Assembly: GCA_022702545.1 (NCBI GenBank)
Contig: JAHRBC010000005.1
Coordinates: 2,976,001 to 3,040,000, forward strand
DNA length: 64,000 bases
From: Phycomyces nitens
Lineage: Eukaryota; Mucoromycota; Mucoromycetes; Mucorales; Phycomycetaceae
Reading direction: 5' to 3'
The notes below the pieces were generated by a model. The model was not told the DNA's origin, searched no databases, and saw only the letters and a program-made list of their open reading frames with translations. Below, in pieces: positions 43,896 to 56,071 of the stretch; the stretch's first letter is position 1; each line of letters begins with the position of its first letter. The translations under genes and the position numbers were made by a program.

Positions 43896-44404
43896 GGCAT
43901 ACACTTATGTCGTTCCTGATCTGGGATGGTCTTCCTTTTGTTGGACATTATTTTGATGAATCTGTAAAATCTGAAGATGATTAACCGCAGTACTTCTTTA
44001 TGCGCAGTAACATCTTCCTGAGCATTAACCGCAGTACAATGTCTCTTCTTTTATGAAAATATCATATAATAACTACTGCGGATAATATGCAGTATTAGTT
44101 AGAGAACTATATAAGATAATCAAAGTCATAATAATCATTGCAAAAATACCCCCAATTCCCATATGTGTAGTTGATACAGTACACACCCAGGGAGTTTCGT
44201 TTCTTTTTATAGTAAAAATTCCTCTCCCAGCCAATTAGATAACTCAAAATGGTGGAAATTCAATTTTTTTATTAAAAATCTGCGTTTCAAACACCAGAAT
44301 CGATTGAAGCCATGACAGGATTTTTTTTCATCCAATAAAATAGCATCGGAACTTCGGTTGCAAAAATGAGTCACCAAAAAGGCAAAATGGAATTTATTTT
44401 ATTT
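43896..44404. other. Spacer with short repeats, no gene
   Basis: ATTAACCGCAGTAC occurs at about 43979 and 44026, with a related inverted ACTGCGGATAA near 44078. Otherwise it is the 3' flank of the zinc-finger transposase-like gene. No coding sequence seen. Confidence 0.6.
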
Positions 44405-44800
44405 TTATAAGTTGTTTTTGTGTGACAATGCCCACCAGAAGGTGCCAAACTTGCTGGTGTTGATTAAATTAAAGTGATCAGATCTTCTTGAAATGTCAAG
44501 CATTTCTATGAACTGACATTCTGTTTCTCTAATAATTGATTTTGTCTGCAGCAGTTTTTCGGCATACAGATTTCCACCACAATCTTTTCTGCAAGTGTGA
44601 TAGACACTAACACTGGAAAAACAACCCTGAATACACTAGTGGCCAAGTTGCCCTGAACTGGTATTAATGTGGGGTCGTTTTCCAACTCAACTGTTTTTCT
44701 TGTGTTCATGTCAAAAATATAATATTGGCATTTTCTATTGGCCCAGATATAATAAGCATTAGAGTATTACTTTGTATTGTTATAAAAGTATAGCAAATAA

Positions 44801-44826
44801 AATATATGTAACACTCGTTTCCTTTT
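44801..44826 (+). promoter_or_regulatory. Conserved upstream motif of E4 transposase
   Basis: ATATGTAACACTCGTTTCC followed by T-rich sequence, 28-53 bp before the ATG, as in E1 and E2. Non-conserved sequence lies on both sides. Confidence 0.5.
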
Positions 44827-44853
44827 AATTTTATCATTACAAACATAAACAAC

Positions 44854-47800
44854 ATGTCTTCTGCCAGCAGTATCTACAATGTCAAGTGCTATTGCACTGT
44901 ATGCGGTGATAATGAGGAAGGATATACCTTTGTGACAAGAAGAACGGCTCAACATCATAACAAAAGAGCGAGAGTAGAGGAAGCATTTAGAACTTCAAGA
45001 GGTATTTTATTTAAAACAACAGTAGTGTATTTTAATACTAATATTATATAATAATAAAAGACTCGCAAATAAGTGCGATGGAAGTTGATACTGGGTGTAA
45101 GAAATATTTATTAAAATGTTACTAGTGTCTAACCAACTATTATATTCTATATTCGTAGCTATTCTGATTCACCAACCTGGAGCCGCGGAGGAGAGTGGTC
45201 AGACAAATGTACCTGTTTCGGAACCTGCGTTCATGTTTGACAATGATGTCTCCATTGGGAATGATGATGAAGACAATGGCGCTGGCAATGGCAATGACAG
45301 CGATGATGAAGAAGATGTTGTTGAGATTGAGCTCGAGGAGTTGGACGTCGAAGGTTTGTATTAAATTCTTGAATAAAAGAAAAAGCCTGAAAAAATTAAG
45401 TATTAATATTTTCTTTTTTCTTTTTTACAATAGCCCCTTTTGGTGCTCCTGGTATGCCTGAGAACCCAGTTCACAAATTCGTTGCCATTTTTGCTGTACT
45501 GTTCATATCCCGTTACGTGGTCAACAAGGGTTCTGTTGTCTTGATCGAGTTCATCAACGAGCTCTTGAAGATTTACGAGCAGGATTTCCAGCTTCCAACA
45601 AGTCTTCTTGGTCTCCAACGCATGACTGGATTTTCTGAGATATCCAAGGGGATCAACCGATTTGTAGCATGCCAGGATTGTCACAAAATTTATAACGAAT
45701 GTACCACAGTTCCTCCCACCTGTGTGTTCCAGAAGATTGGATCAAACTCTGTCTGCGGGTGCAAGTTGATGAAGGAGTCGTCCGTTGGTGCCATGACGCC
45801 CAAAAGGGTATTCGTATACCAGTCTGTCAAGCATGCCATGAAGACACTCTTTCTTCGTCCAGGCTTTGAAGCCAAGATCAGACACTGGAATACAGATCTC
45901 AAGATTCCTCAGACAATGTGTGATGTTTACGACGGTGCAATGTGGAAGGAGATCAAGGATGTGAATGGTGCCCAGTTCACTGCTGAACCACGCTCTCTCA
46001 TGTTGGCCCTCAACATTGACTGGTTCCAGCCATTTGATGGTGTGGTTTACTCTTGCGGTGCCATGTACTTGGTAGTCAACAATCTACCTAGGGAGGAACG
46101 TTTTAAGGCAGAAAACACAATCCTCGTTGGTCTCATGCCTGGACCCAAAGAGCCAAGATCTGAAGAGATCAACCACTACCTGGAGCCATTGGTGGATGAG
46201 TTGAACGAGCTCTATATAGGAATGAATATTCCAACATTCGAGCAGCCAACTGGTGCCAGTGTCCGTGCTGCGTTGATGATGGTGGCGTGTGACATCCCTG
46301 CTGCCAGGAAGACAAGTGGATTTACTGCCCACAACAGCACACGTGCATGTTATAAATGCAATCGTCAATTCTCTCGTCTGGAAGGCACAGCCAGTGTCGA
46401 TTTTCGTGGGTTCGAGTTTGCTGAGTGGAGACTGGCAAATGGTGCTGTAAACCGGGTGCATGCTGAGGTGTGGAAGAGTGCAAGTACACCCTCAGAAAGA
46501 CATCAGCTGGAGGTCGAAAATGGTGTTCGATGGTCGCAGCTGCATCGTCTTGGATACTTTGATCTAGTACGTGGAACGATCATCGATCCCATGCACAATC
46601 TTTTTCTGGGCACGGCGAAGAGAATGCTGGAGAAGTGGACTGCCAGTGGTCTACTTACAGACAGAGACCTGCGTGAGATGCAGAAGATGGCCGAAACGAT
46701 GGTGCTGCCCGTTGGATACAGCACATTGAAGACAAAGATTGGCAAGGGGTTCCCCCGTATGAAAGCAGACGAGTGGAAGTCGTGGGTGCTCATTTACTCC
46801 CCTGTTTTGTTGAGAGGTATTCTCCCATCTGAAAATTTCCGTAGCTGGATTGATTTCGTTGATGCATGTCATTTACTTGTCAAGCCAATGATAACCTATG
46901 ACGATGTCGAGTCAGCTCACCTCCATCTCCAGCAATTCTGTCAATCGTGTGAAACCCTTTATCCTGCAACAATCCTCACCTGCAACATGCACCTGCACCT
47001 TCATCTTCGCGATACAATTCGTGATTTTGGACCCGTGTACGGTTACTGGCTCTTTGGGTTTGAGAGATTTAACAGCTTGCTAAAGAACATCAACACTAAC
47101 AGAAAAGATGGTTTCGAGATGACATATATGAAGAACTTCTTAGAAGACGTTTACAAAAAAGACTATGTCCATGCCACTTTCCTTAATTCAAATCATGCCC
47201 TCTTCTCTCCTGTCCTTCAAAAACTCACCTCGACCACACCTGCCATCATCTCCTCTCCTTCCAACACGCACTGCACCTTTGACTTGCAAAACTTTGTCCA
47301 ACTTTCCTTAAACGCATCAATTCCTGTCAAAGGCAACGAACCACTCCCTCCTTCCGCATTCCCTCTTTCAACAAGTAGAACATCATCAATAAGCGATATT
47401 CATTATCCTTATTTGTTGGAGTACTACAAACAAACCTATGACATTCCAGACCTTGTTCATTATCACCATGCCTCCCTCTCTCCATTCTTTGTTGACAATC
47501 AGGTCCAAAAACTGAAATCAATTGATCTTCTTGGTCAAACATATGTTGGCAAAAGTAGCTCCATCAGTCGTGGGTCTTTTGTGCAGGCATTGTTCCTTGG
47601 TAGATTCGGAGATCATGCAAATGCATATACTGGACAAATTCAATACCTCTTCACTCATTCCTTTATGCCGCCAGCAAACCAAGATGTCTGTTCATTCCAT
47701 GGAATTCAGCATACCCAACACGTTTTCGCTTTTGTCCGATGGCTTCCTCTGTCTCCTGATAGATCGCGAGAAGATGATGGTGTTGACATTTGCCTGCCTG

Positions 47801-47934
47801 AATTTTCTGACGATGACTTTCAGTGCATCTTGCCTGTACATCGAATCTTGCTGGAGGTGGCAACTGCTGAATGCACAGAAAACAATATGACAACAACACT
47901 GGTAATTCCTCTACCAAAGAAACAATATGCTTAA
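44854..47934 (+). CDS. E4 transposase (CMC/Plavaka-like), intact
   Basis: Exons at 44854-45001 (148 nt), 45061-45096 (36 nt), 45159-45353 (195 nt) and 45434-47934 (2501 nt). The sum is 2880 nt, 959 aa, with all junctions in phase and GT-AG introns of 59-80 nt. The N-terminus has CYCTVC followed by HNKRAR, a zinc-binding-like module. Exon 3 is acidic (DSDDEEDVVEIELEE). Presumed catalytic residues are Asp 46291-46293 (CDIPAARK), Asp 46585-46587 (DPMHNLFLG) and Glu 47062-47064 (FGFERFNS), with a CYKC pair between. The C-terminal domain carries TGQIQYLF, HVFAFVRWL and LPVHRILLEVA. It would excise and insert E4-type elements. The family call rests on DPMHNLFLG-type motifs of fungal and plant CACTA transposases. 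Confidence 0.92.
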
Positions 47935-48054
47935 TAAAAATATATGCCTTCCTCTTTCCTTCAAAACAAATATTTCTTTACCTCTAAATATATATTATTA
48001 AGATAAAGTGCAATGATCATTTGAGAAGAGTATTGTTTTAAAAAATCAAAAAAA

Positions 48055-49183
48055 TTATTTGTCATCTCTGATGGTCCACTGTGGTGGGGGAGGAAACATG
48101 CTGGCAGGGACTGGTTTTTCCACCACAGCGACAAGAGATCTTCTGATCAGCTGTCGAGCATTGTTGCCCAAGTTGGCACGGGCATACAAGTCAACCATTC
48201 CAAGGAATTGGTTGAACTAAAGGACAATTAGTTTCTATTTATTATATTTCAAAAACAATAAACTTGGCTGGAAAACAATTTACCTTGTCACTTCGCCAAC
48301 TTGGGCGCTGGACGCGAATGATGCGTACACCTGGGACTCCAGGTGTCTCATCACCAGACTCGCCTTCGGACATTGCTTCTTCCTGGAGAAGATTGGAGCA
48401 ATCCTTCTCCATGGCGGCATCAATGGCAGCCTTGTTCTTGGCATAGGCAAGGCCACGGCGTTTGAGGTGCTAGAGAGCAATTTATATTAATATTACTCTT
48501 AAAACTAAGCTCTGATTAGAATATAAAACACAACTTACATCACCCTCACGAGAAGAGCGCCGTGTCTTTGCCTTTGAGGCATCCCTCTTACTAGGATCCT
48601 CTTTCTCCTGGCGCCACCGACTGCGGAAGTTTGTGTGAAGCTTGTTACGAATGTCACTTTTTCGCAACTTGGAGTTGCGAGAATTTGACACCAGGTAGCT
48701 CATCATGTTTGCCACCAACTCTTTGTTCGGGCTTTTGTTGAAGTGGACTTTGGTGTTCCACCTGGGCTTGTTGTTGTTGGCCTCAATTTCGCCCTGGTCA
48801 TTCGACTTGAACGTTGGTGACCACAGGTAGTCATTAATAAGTCTCTATTTTATAGCATTAAATTAGTGGATTATTATTACTCTGTTACTTACAAGCACTT
48901 CAGTGATGTCCTTTGCTCGTGGCTCAGGAATACCGTCAACAGGAGTGCCGACAACTGGGGCCACGGCAACAGGAACCACTGGCACAGCATTTGAAGGCTG
49001 ACCAGCGTTGGTGTTGTCTCCAACAAGTACACCGATTCTACCATTCATCGTGGTAATCTCTCTTTGCACTGAAACCATGTTAGTGCCCATGGTCACCATA
49101 TATTTCTCCATGGCTATCATTTTCTCCATCATCTGAGAAGCCTCAGAACTGGGTCGAGGAGCAAGATTACGTCTGTTTGCCAT
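48055..49183 (-). CDS. E4 accessory protein, uncharacterised, 314 aa
   Basis: Exons on minus: 49183-48893 (291 nt), 48844-48539 (306 nt), 48469-48284 (186 nt) and 48216-48055 (162 nt). All are phase 0 and the frame is fully open. The N-terminus is basic (RRNLAPRP), then helical with Met/Lys heptads, then a Pro/Val-rich linker. The core has YLWSPTFKS, ANNNKPRW, SPNKELV and a basic tail (KTRRSSREGD). Exon 3 has HLKRRG, AMSEGESGDE and QRPSWRSDK. Exon 4 starts FNQFL and ends QWTIRDDK. It is convergent with the transposase (stop-to-stop distance about 120 bp). It may bind DNA or the transposase, since the charged tail and coiled-coil-like segment fit, but no known domain is recognised. Confidence 0.85.
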
Positions 49184-49410
49184 AGTCTAAAAAATATAAA
49201 ATAATATATTACTCAATTATCAATTATCTTTATTTTATGGGGTCTTATAAAATATGTAATATCTTATACATACAATTGTTTTATTAAAAGTTTTTTGGAA
49301 GCAGAAGAGTGTGTTGTGTGAGAACAGGTCTTTTAGAATATAAAATACAGAGTATTTATAACTAAAGAGAGTTTGGTGGGTGGATCCAAAAAGACTTCTT
49401 GTACACATTA

Positions 49411-51031
49411 ATGAACAGCACCATTATTGCTTTTGGATTCTATCCATTACACCTATTCTGTCTCTGTTTCAAATTATATATCCTTGTATTTTTTTTGTCT
49501 TTTTTGCCCTTTTTTCCTTTCTCTTGTTTCCTTATATCCAGGCCTATTTTTTTCTTTTTTACACCTCTTTACACTAAAAAATTGGCGGCTTCCTTATAAA
49601 CATGCGCTCATTCCAATACATCCTGCCTGCATTGCTCATCCAAACAATCTGTGGTCAGTTGAATGTGCCTTTAGCATCTCGCAAATTATCCTGACTCTCT
49701 TTCTTTATTTTATAGACCTCCTCAACTCACACAGCTTATTATATGGTTCAATCATCAATATTGGGCTAAAAAAATCTTTTCGTGTCAAACAATTTTCTAT
49801 TCTAACGTTGCTTATTTTATTGTAGACCACACCACCAATCACCCCATCTACCTCTTCCTTCATGTATGTTTGTAATCATAATGGTAATATCTTTTCTTAG
49901 TCTTTGTATGTTTTATAATATTATTCTGATCCTCTCTTTTTATCTTATAGCCCTCCGCCACTCACACGGTCTATTATATGGGTATCGTCATCAGTGTCAT
50001 GGTAAAAAAGAACCTTTTGGTGTCAAACTTTTTTTTTGTCCAACATTGTTTATTCTACTTGGGTCACCCCCATCACACCCTGTCCATCTCTTCCATCATC
50101 TACAACTGGTTATCATAATGGTAATGCCGTTTCTTGGTCTATACTTTTCTATAATATTATTCTTATTCTCTCTTTTTATTTTATAGACATATTCCACTCA
50201 CACGCCTATTATATGGTATGGTCATCAGTGGCATGATAAAAAATCGTGTCAAATAATTTTCTCCTTTAATGTTTCTTATTTTACTATAGACCGCCGCCAT
50301 CAATCACCCCATCTGGCTCCTCCATCATCTACAACTGTTATTATAATGGTAATGCTGTCTCTTAGTATTTATGCTTTCCATAACACTATTCTGATTCTCT
50401 CTTTTTATCTTATAGACCTCCTCTACTCAAATGGTCTATTATATGGTATCGTCATTGGTGGCTTGGTAAAAAAATATTTTCGTGTCAAACTATTTTCTCC
50501 TCTATCGTTTCTTATTCTACTATAGGCCACCGCCATCAATCACCCCATCTGGCTCCTCCATCATCTACGGCCGGTTATCATAATGGTAATGCCATTTCTT
50601 GGTCTTTATGATTTTCTATAATATTATTCTGGCTATTTACTAATATTGTTCTATATTCTTAATAAGAATCTATTGTCGGCTGTTACATAACATCCCTCTA
50701 CTTAATCGCCATCTCTGCTTCTGGTATGTAAATCAATTTTTCTATCCCCCAATTCACCCATATTAATTTATTTTACCCCATCTCTAGTCAACCTAATCAT
50801 ACCAGATGCCATGCCGCACAACTCATCCCCTCTTTGTCCATTCTTATCCATTCCTTACAATGTAAGTATAATATACCTCGCATCTTAAACAACACCCGCA
50901 CTCTTGAATGTATGTCACTAATACTACCTTTATTATATAAGAACACTGCCGCAACCACCCAAATCGCTGTCGGACCTTATTTTCAGGTATTGTTCAGTAG
51001 AGAAGCACCCGATCCAAGTAGTATCAAGTAG
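49411..51031 (+). other. E4 mini-exon region (putative third gene)
   Basis: A first block opens at ATG 49411 (STIIAFGFYPLHLFC). Four tandem exon-pair modules follow, then later exon-like blocks, including one reading NSSPLCPFLSIPYN followed by GTAAGT, and a last one reading NTAATTQIAVGPYFQ, with TAG at 51029-51031. The last exons match E5 at the amino-acid level (NSSPLCPLLPISCN / NTPAAQKIVGYSYF). AATAAA lies near 51105. In the modules several splice sites are lost, so only some can be used. A spliced noncoding RNA is an alternative. Confidence 0.5.
49690..50600 (+). repeat. Four tandem ~233-bp exon-pair modules in E4
   Basis: The first exon-like block of each unit starts after acceptors ending at 49715, 49950, 50186 and 50415 (spacing 235, 236, 229). 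The second blocks start after 49825, about 50062, 50289 and 50525. Donors read GTAATG after the second blocks. Some sites are broken: no AG at 50062, and GT changed to AT in unit three. E1 and E2 have two modules and E5 one partial. Confidence 0.8.
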
Positions 51032-51225
51032 GCCGGTAGAAGCGGCAAGGATAGACAGTAATAGTATTAGAGCTTGTGTATAGAACCATTCTATTCTTTC
51101 CAATAAACACAAATATAAACCATAAAAAACCTAATAAGTACGGGATATAAAATAATTGAGAGTATATCACTGGCTAAGAGTAATAAAAAACGATACCAAA
51201 ATCAAAGAAACACTAGTGTGTGGTG

Positions 51226-51245
51226 TAGTCTAGGTACCTAGACTA
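51226..51245. promoter_or_regulatory. 20-bp perfect palindrome near E4 right end
   Basis: TAGTCTAGGTACCTAGACTA lies 320 bp inside the right terminus, beside a CACTAGTG repeat. It may be part of the transposase-binding region. Confidence 0.45.
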
Positions 51246-54200
51246 TACTTTTACAATTGTTAACGACGAATCATAGTGAGCCTCATCAATATGTTTTAAT
51301 AGCCTTATTAAAGTATTACACATAAAATTAAGCTTTACACAGGCCATTCTGGTATTCACTTCAAGTTGACATATTAAGAATACCAACTCCCCTTACTAGC
51401 ATCACCCCTAGTGGAAAAAGCACTAGTGTTTAGCGCGAAAATGTCCATGAGTCAAAGGTACCTTGTGTACTAGACATTTGTTTACGTAAACTCTAGTGTA
51501 TACATTAACTTTGTCCACTTTTACACCCACCTGTACACCAGTGTATATCAAATTGTTTTCCCAGTGTAAGGCTTGCATCTTCATCACTGGATGGGCGAAA
51601 TCTGGTGACTTGGCCTTGATCACACCAAAGAGCGTATTCAATGATGGTGTAAACACCATTTGTACTGTCAAACTTGGCGACCTCTCCAATAAGCAGGTTG
51701 TTGCTGCTGTTTTTAAAGATGCCAGTGGATCCAACCTTCATCGTTTTCTCATTGTCATCATTGTCAGCAAAGTCTCTTATTGTCGAGCCAAAGGAAGCAG
51801 AACTTCCAAGAACTTTGTGAGAAGCTTTGACAGGATTGACAATGTCCGCCACCGACCAAGAACCACCACTCAGGATATGATAAGCCATCATTCTTTTTGC
51901 AAAAGCAACAGCAACATCTTTAGAAGGATTATGTCTATTCGCCCGGAAAAGACACTCTCTGATAAACTTATTGAATTGCTCACCCTTTTCTGTTTCGTAG
52001 AAAATTGGGGAGCCAAAACGATAAATGTCATCGACAAGATGATGCATAATATGCATTTTGCTGGAATTATAGATGCTGTGACCTGATCTTGTTGGACGTT
52101 TCTGTTTGATGAAGGCATTGTGATATAACACGGAAAGACGAAGATCATTGTATGTCGATGCAATTTGTCTCAGGTACAGATTTGAGTTGGACTTGATTCT
52201 ACTGACATAGGAAAGCAAAGCCAACTTGCCCAGGTTTTCAAAACATGCTTTTATCAGCATGATTCCTTCGTCAGGTCTAATCTCTCCAGAGTCAATCAAT
52301 TGATTCAACAAAATTGGAATTTGCTGGATAAGAATTTTGTAGTCTCTGCCCAAGAAAGAACCGTGTAAGCGAAGAGAGGAACGAAGTCTTCTTGAGAAAC
52401 CATTTGAAATATATCCATGGAGTCTTAATTCAAGGATACTTTTCTCGGCAGGTTTCAAATGATCTCCGAGCAGACATTTCACTAAAGCTTTGCCTACACC
52501 AAGCATGATTGTATGAAGAAGCTCAATGGGGCAGTCCTTCATTGTATCAAAAGACTTTAGCTTCAGCAAAGCTTGGCCGCCAACAAGTTTATACCCTGCC
52601 TCAGCATCGACCAACAACGTCTTATCTCCACCGGAAGCCACATACTGAGCATGCATTTGAGCAACAACATCTTCAGATCTTGGAGCACAATGATAGTTGC
52701 TACCATCTACTGTTCCCGGTGTCTTCAGCTCCCAAACACACTTGCGACAAGGCATCTTCGATATCGCACCGCGACTTGAGGCAATTTCCGAGTGGCGAGC
52801 ATTATCAGCAGTGATAAACTGTAGTGGAGCAACAACAACGACACCCTCACCACTAGGCAAAAACATTTCGACTCCTTTTTCCAACAAAACAAGATCATCG
52901 ACAATTGCAGGGAGCATCTGCATTGCGGACAGCAAATGATCGGTACATATGAATGCAGTGTTTTGGAGGGCATGCCTTTCAGAAAGAGGTAAGGCAGCAG
53001 GAACCATGATCCAACTATCAAACTTGTTGTGCTTTTTGGTTCGGTTTCCACTCATATCATCAGTAAAGAAATTCAAAGGAATTACTTTCACGGGCATGAA
53101 TTTACGAGTGGGAGACAGAGAAGGACGTTTGAGTGGGTTTGGCATGGTGATTTTACTCATAATGGTGGTAGATATGGCATGAAGATCAGGATTACCAAGA
53201 ACATTACTTTCAAAGTTCAAGGACAATGTTTCAGGACAATTGCAAACAATGCTTGAAATTTTCCCAGTTTTGACAGAAGTTTTCTCAGGCATATTGTGGA
53301 GGTAGAGCGTATTATTGACAGTGACAACTTGATAACCCTCAGCCATAATGGTTGAATGATTCAGTGTATAGAATCTGTCCACAATCATTTGCATTTGACC
53401 AACCTCGACAAGATCACCAACCCAGATATCTTTCACCATACTATTCATCTGAATAGACACCATTGGATGCTGAAACAAGCTTTCAGTTTTCCATTTCTGC
53501 GACTGGTAGCTATCCACAAGCTCGCCTTCAGTATGATCAGGAAGTTTTGACAGATGATCAGTGACTGAAGGGTTCGCAACCAACAACTTCAGCACCTCGG
53601 AAGGAGGATTCATATGGAAAGTCAAGGTTTGTTCAACTTCTTGACCATTGACAGTTTTTTGAACCTTAACCTTGTGCTCTGTCTGTTTTAGCAAGGGAAT
53701 CTGGTTCTTCGTTCTTCTCTTATCATCAAAGTTGAATATAGAATCAGCTGCAGGTACTTTTGCTTCAGGATAATCAACCTTGGCTTTCGTAACATCATTG
53801 AGAAGCTTTATGATGTCTTTCATCAAACTTTGCGAGATGTCTCCTCCAGATCGATAGTAGAATTGATACACCAATTGGTGTATCTTGTCTCTGAAAGGAA
53901 AACTCTCCATTGGCAACAATTGGTGTTTGATCCTCAATCTCGTCGGCTACTGCTTCAGGTTCATTACCAACATATTCCGTGAATGTAACGTTTTCATCCA
54001 AAAGTTCGTCTTCATCCTCTTCCTCATCCACAGAATTGCGATATCTGGCCTCGTCATTTTCATGGAACACCATGTCACTGAGATTGACAGGAACAGGGTC
54101 AACTGAGGCAGAGGAGGAGATATCTACCAATGGTTGTTCATTATTGAAAAAGTTGTTGTTTGGTGTCATGAGTGTTCTGAACTTCAGGGTGGAGGACTGG

Positions 54201-54337
54201 CCAGTCTCTGTAGATCTATGGGTTGTTTTCTTATGACGTCCAAGATCACTTGGGTATCGGAAGCGCTTGCCACAATTGTTCAATTCACAAACGTGCTTTT
54301 TAGCAACGTTTTCGGTCTGGTTAAATTGGCTGTTCAT

Positions 54338-55182
54338 TGTTCAGGGAAGTAAATAAGGTACAAAACTGATTTGTCTTTGGACGATTTGTCAATTTAATTT
54401 ATACCATAAATTTGAACCGCAGCAATCTTTCTAGCAGGTTCTTTATTTATTTATTTTTTATTTATTTTTTTATTTCTTTTCTTTTCTTTCTGCTTCTTCA
54501 ACATTTTTTATGGTAAGTGATCTTCGTTTGACCTCTACTTTGTAACAAATTATATATAACAAAGCTTCTTTTTCTGTCTCTATTAAATAGACTACTCGAG
54601 CCTGCTTTATGTTGCTGTAAGATATTCAAGTCTGCACTGTGTTCAACTAAAAACTAAATGAATGTCTTCTTTTATAATAGGCATTTCGTTTACAGTTTGA
54701 GATAGCAGTAGCTCATTCAATGTACAAGGCCCATCTATTGCCCATCCTCTTTGTTTAAGGTGTGTATAAGACTCCTATATATCTAGCAACAAATATAATG
54801 CATTTTTAAAGAGTTGCTGCATAAAATATTATAAGATATAAAATTAAACACTTTATTCCCTATGTATTCTTGTTGATTATTAACTTTCATACTTCTTTTG
54901 TTAGATAAAATCAACTGTGAACAATATGTATGGTAAGGTAGTGTGTACATTATCATCTATCTATTCGAATTTTGTTTGCTAATTATCATTAGTTAGGTTT
55001 GTATATACTATCTTGTCCAGACATTCTATCAAATAATGGATACCACTCTCCTGCCTTTTGGGTCAGACTTATTTGATTCTGCACTCATTCATATCATCTT
55101 GAAAGAGCATCAAGCAACTGACAAGGTAGGAATGCCCTCATTGCATCATTTTATGAAAGAAACCCCTGGCCCAAAGCTATGA
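54338..55182 (+). other. Exon-like blocks upstream of the zinc-finger gene
   Basis: Plus-strand short blocks between splice-like signals. One starts after AATAG near 54681. Another ends ATG/GTAAGG near 54933. A last one, 55024-55124, reads MDTTLLPFGSDLFDSALIHI and ends AAG/GTAGG. This resembles the mini-exon regions of E1-E5 but has no sequence match I can see. It is divergently arranged from the zinc-finger transposase-like gene. Coding status unknown. Confidence 0.3.
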
Positions 55183-55560
55183 GAATTTTATCCAATAAAA
55201 ATCATTTGTAAACCTATAAATCTATCCAATGAATGCTGTCTATAATTTGTACTATCAATAATTTTTGCATTTTGATTTGCAATTTTGATTTTTTTGGAAA
55301 AAATATCTCTCCCGATAATTACTATATTAAGAATAATCAAAAAATACGAGTTTTGAAAACCCGAAAATAATCCTTGTTGGTGAAATTCTATCCAATGAAA
55401 ACTGTTATAAACTGTATTATTAATGCTTTATTTCTGCATTGTTATTGGCTGTTGAGATTAAATAGGTGCAAAAAACTCTCCCGAAAATTACTATATATGG
55501 ATGTCCAAAAAGAAATGAGCTTTTAAAACCCGAAATACTCCTTGGGTGTGTAGGTATGGG
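55183..55560. repeat. Diverged direct repeat, two units
   Basis: ATCCAATGAA(T/A)(G/A)CTGT, CTCTCCCGA(T/A)AATTACTATAT and AAAACCCGAAA occur in the same order at about 55210-55370 and 55390-55530. Its origin is unknown; it could be the subterminal part of the zinc-finger element. Confidence 0.65.
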
Positions 55561-56020
55561 ATATAAAGGTCAATTTTCTAGCTCAGGCCCTTTTTTGCGA
55601 GTTCAGAGAGAAAAAATATTTTTGATGGATTTTATTGGGTGTAGGCGATTGTGTAGCATGAAAAAAATAATTATTAAACTCAAAGTATATCAAATAAACT
55701 GTACCTGAATATATCTTCTTTACACTGCAAAAACTGTGGGGTAAAACCATGTATATAACCAGAAATAAATAGGGGAAAAGTTTAGGTTTTCAGGGGAGAA
55801 CAGAATACTACGAGTATGGGAGTAAGCAACACTGGAAAAACTCCCAAATTTAGCATTGTATCAATGTGGCAAAAGGGTAGTGGAAATATAGAGCTTTTTT
55901 TCATCTCAGATATTTTTTTTACTTCAAATAAAAAGTGTAATTCTAATCCATCCTATTGGTTCGGGCAAAAGATTAAAAAACAATAGCTTTTTTTTCATCT
56001 ATAAAATGACAGCAAATTAA

Positions 56021-56046
56021 AATATGTAGCACTTGTTTCCTTTTTT
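56021..56046 (+). promoter_or_regulatory. Conserved upstream motif of E5 transposase
   Basis: ATATGTAGCACTTGTTTCC plus a T-run, 26-51 bp before the ATG. It differs from the E1/E2/E4 motif at two positions. Confidence 0.5.
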
Positions 56047-56071
56047 ATCTCACAATCGAATCATATAAACA

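Larger units (their letters stand above)
44611..51566 (+). mobile_element. E4: CACTG-end DNA transposon, 7.0 kb, intact main genes
   Basis: Ends are CACTGGAAAAACAACCCTG and, inward from the right, CACTGGGAAAACAATTTG. Target duplication TAA is at 44608-44610 and 51567-51569. It has three gene regions as in E1 and E2, and both the transposase and accessory genes are open. Subterminal CACTAGTG copies lie at 44634-44641, 51211-51218 and 51421-51428. It is inserted in the zinc-finger transposase-like gene. It is one of two candidates for an autonomous source in the window. Confidence 0.93.
44405..54337 (-). pseudogene. C2H2-finger transposase-like gene, split by E4
   Basis: Segments on minus: 54337 to about 53905 (frame 1), about 53937 to 51567 (frame 2) and 44610-44405. 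It starts with a C2H2 zinc finger (CELNNCGKRFRYPSDLGRH...H) and an acidic region. A core follows with DDMSGN, ITADNARHSE, CRKC and ELLHTIMLGVGK. These align by position with ACDIPAARK...C.KC and DPMHNLFLG of the E-element transposases, with Glu in place of the second Asp. Removing E4 and one TAA leaves the frame open for 67 more codons to TAA at 44407-44405. The shift between frames 1 and 2 near 53905 is a frameshift or a short intron (TTTCAG acceptor). I think it is a diverged DDE family; its element ends were not found. Confidence 0.7.
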
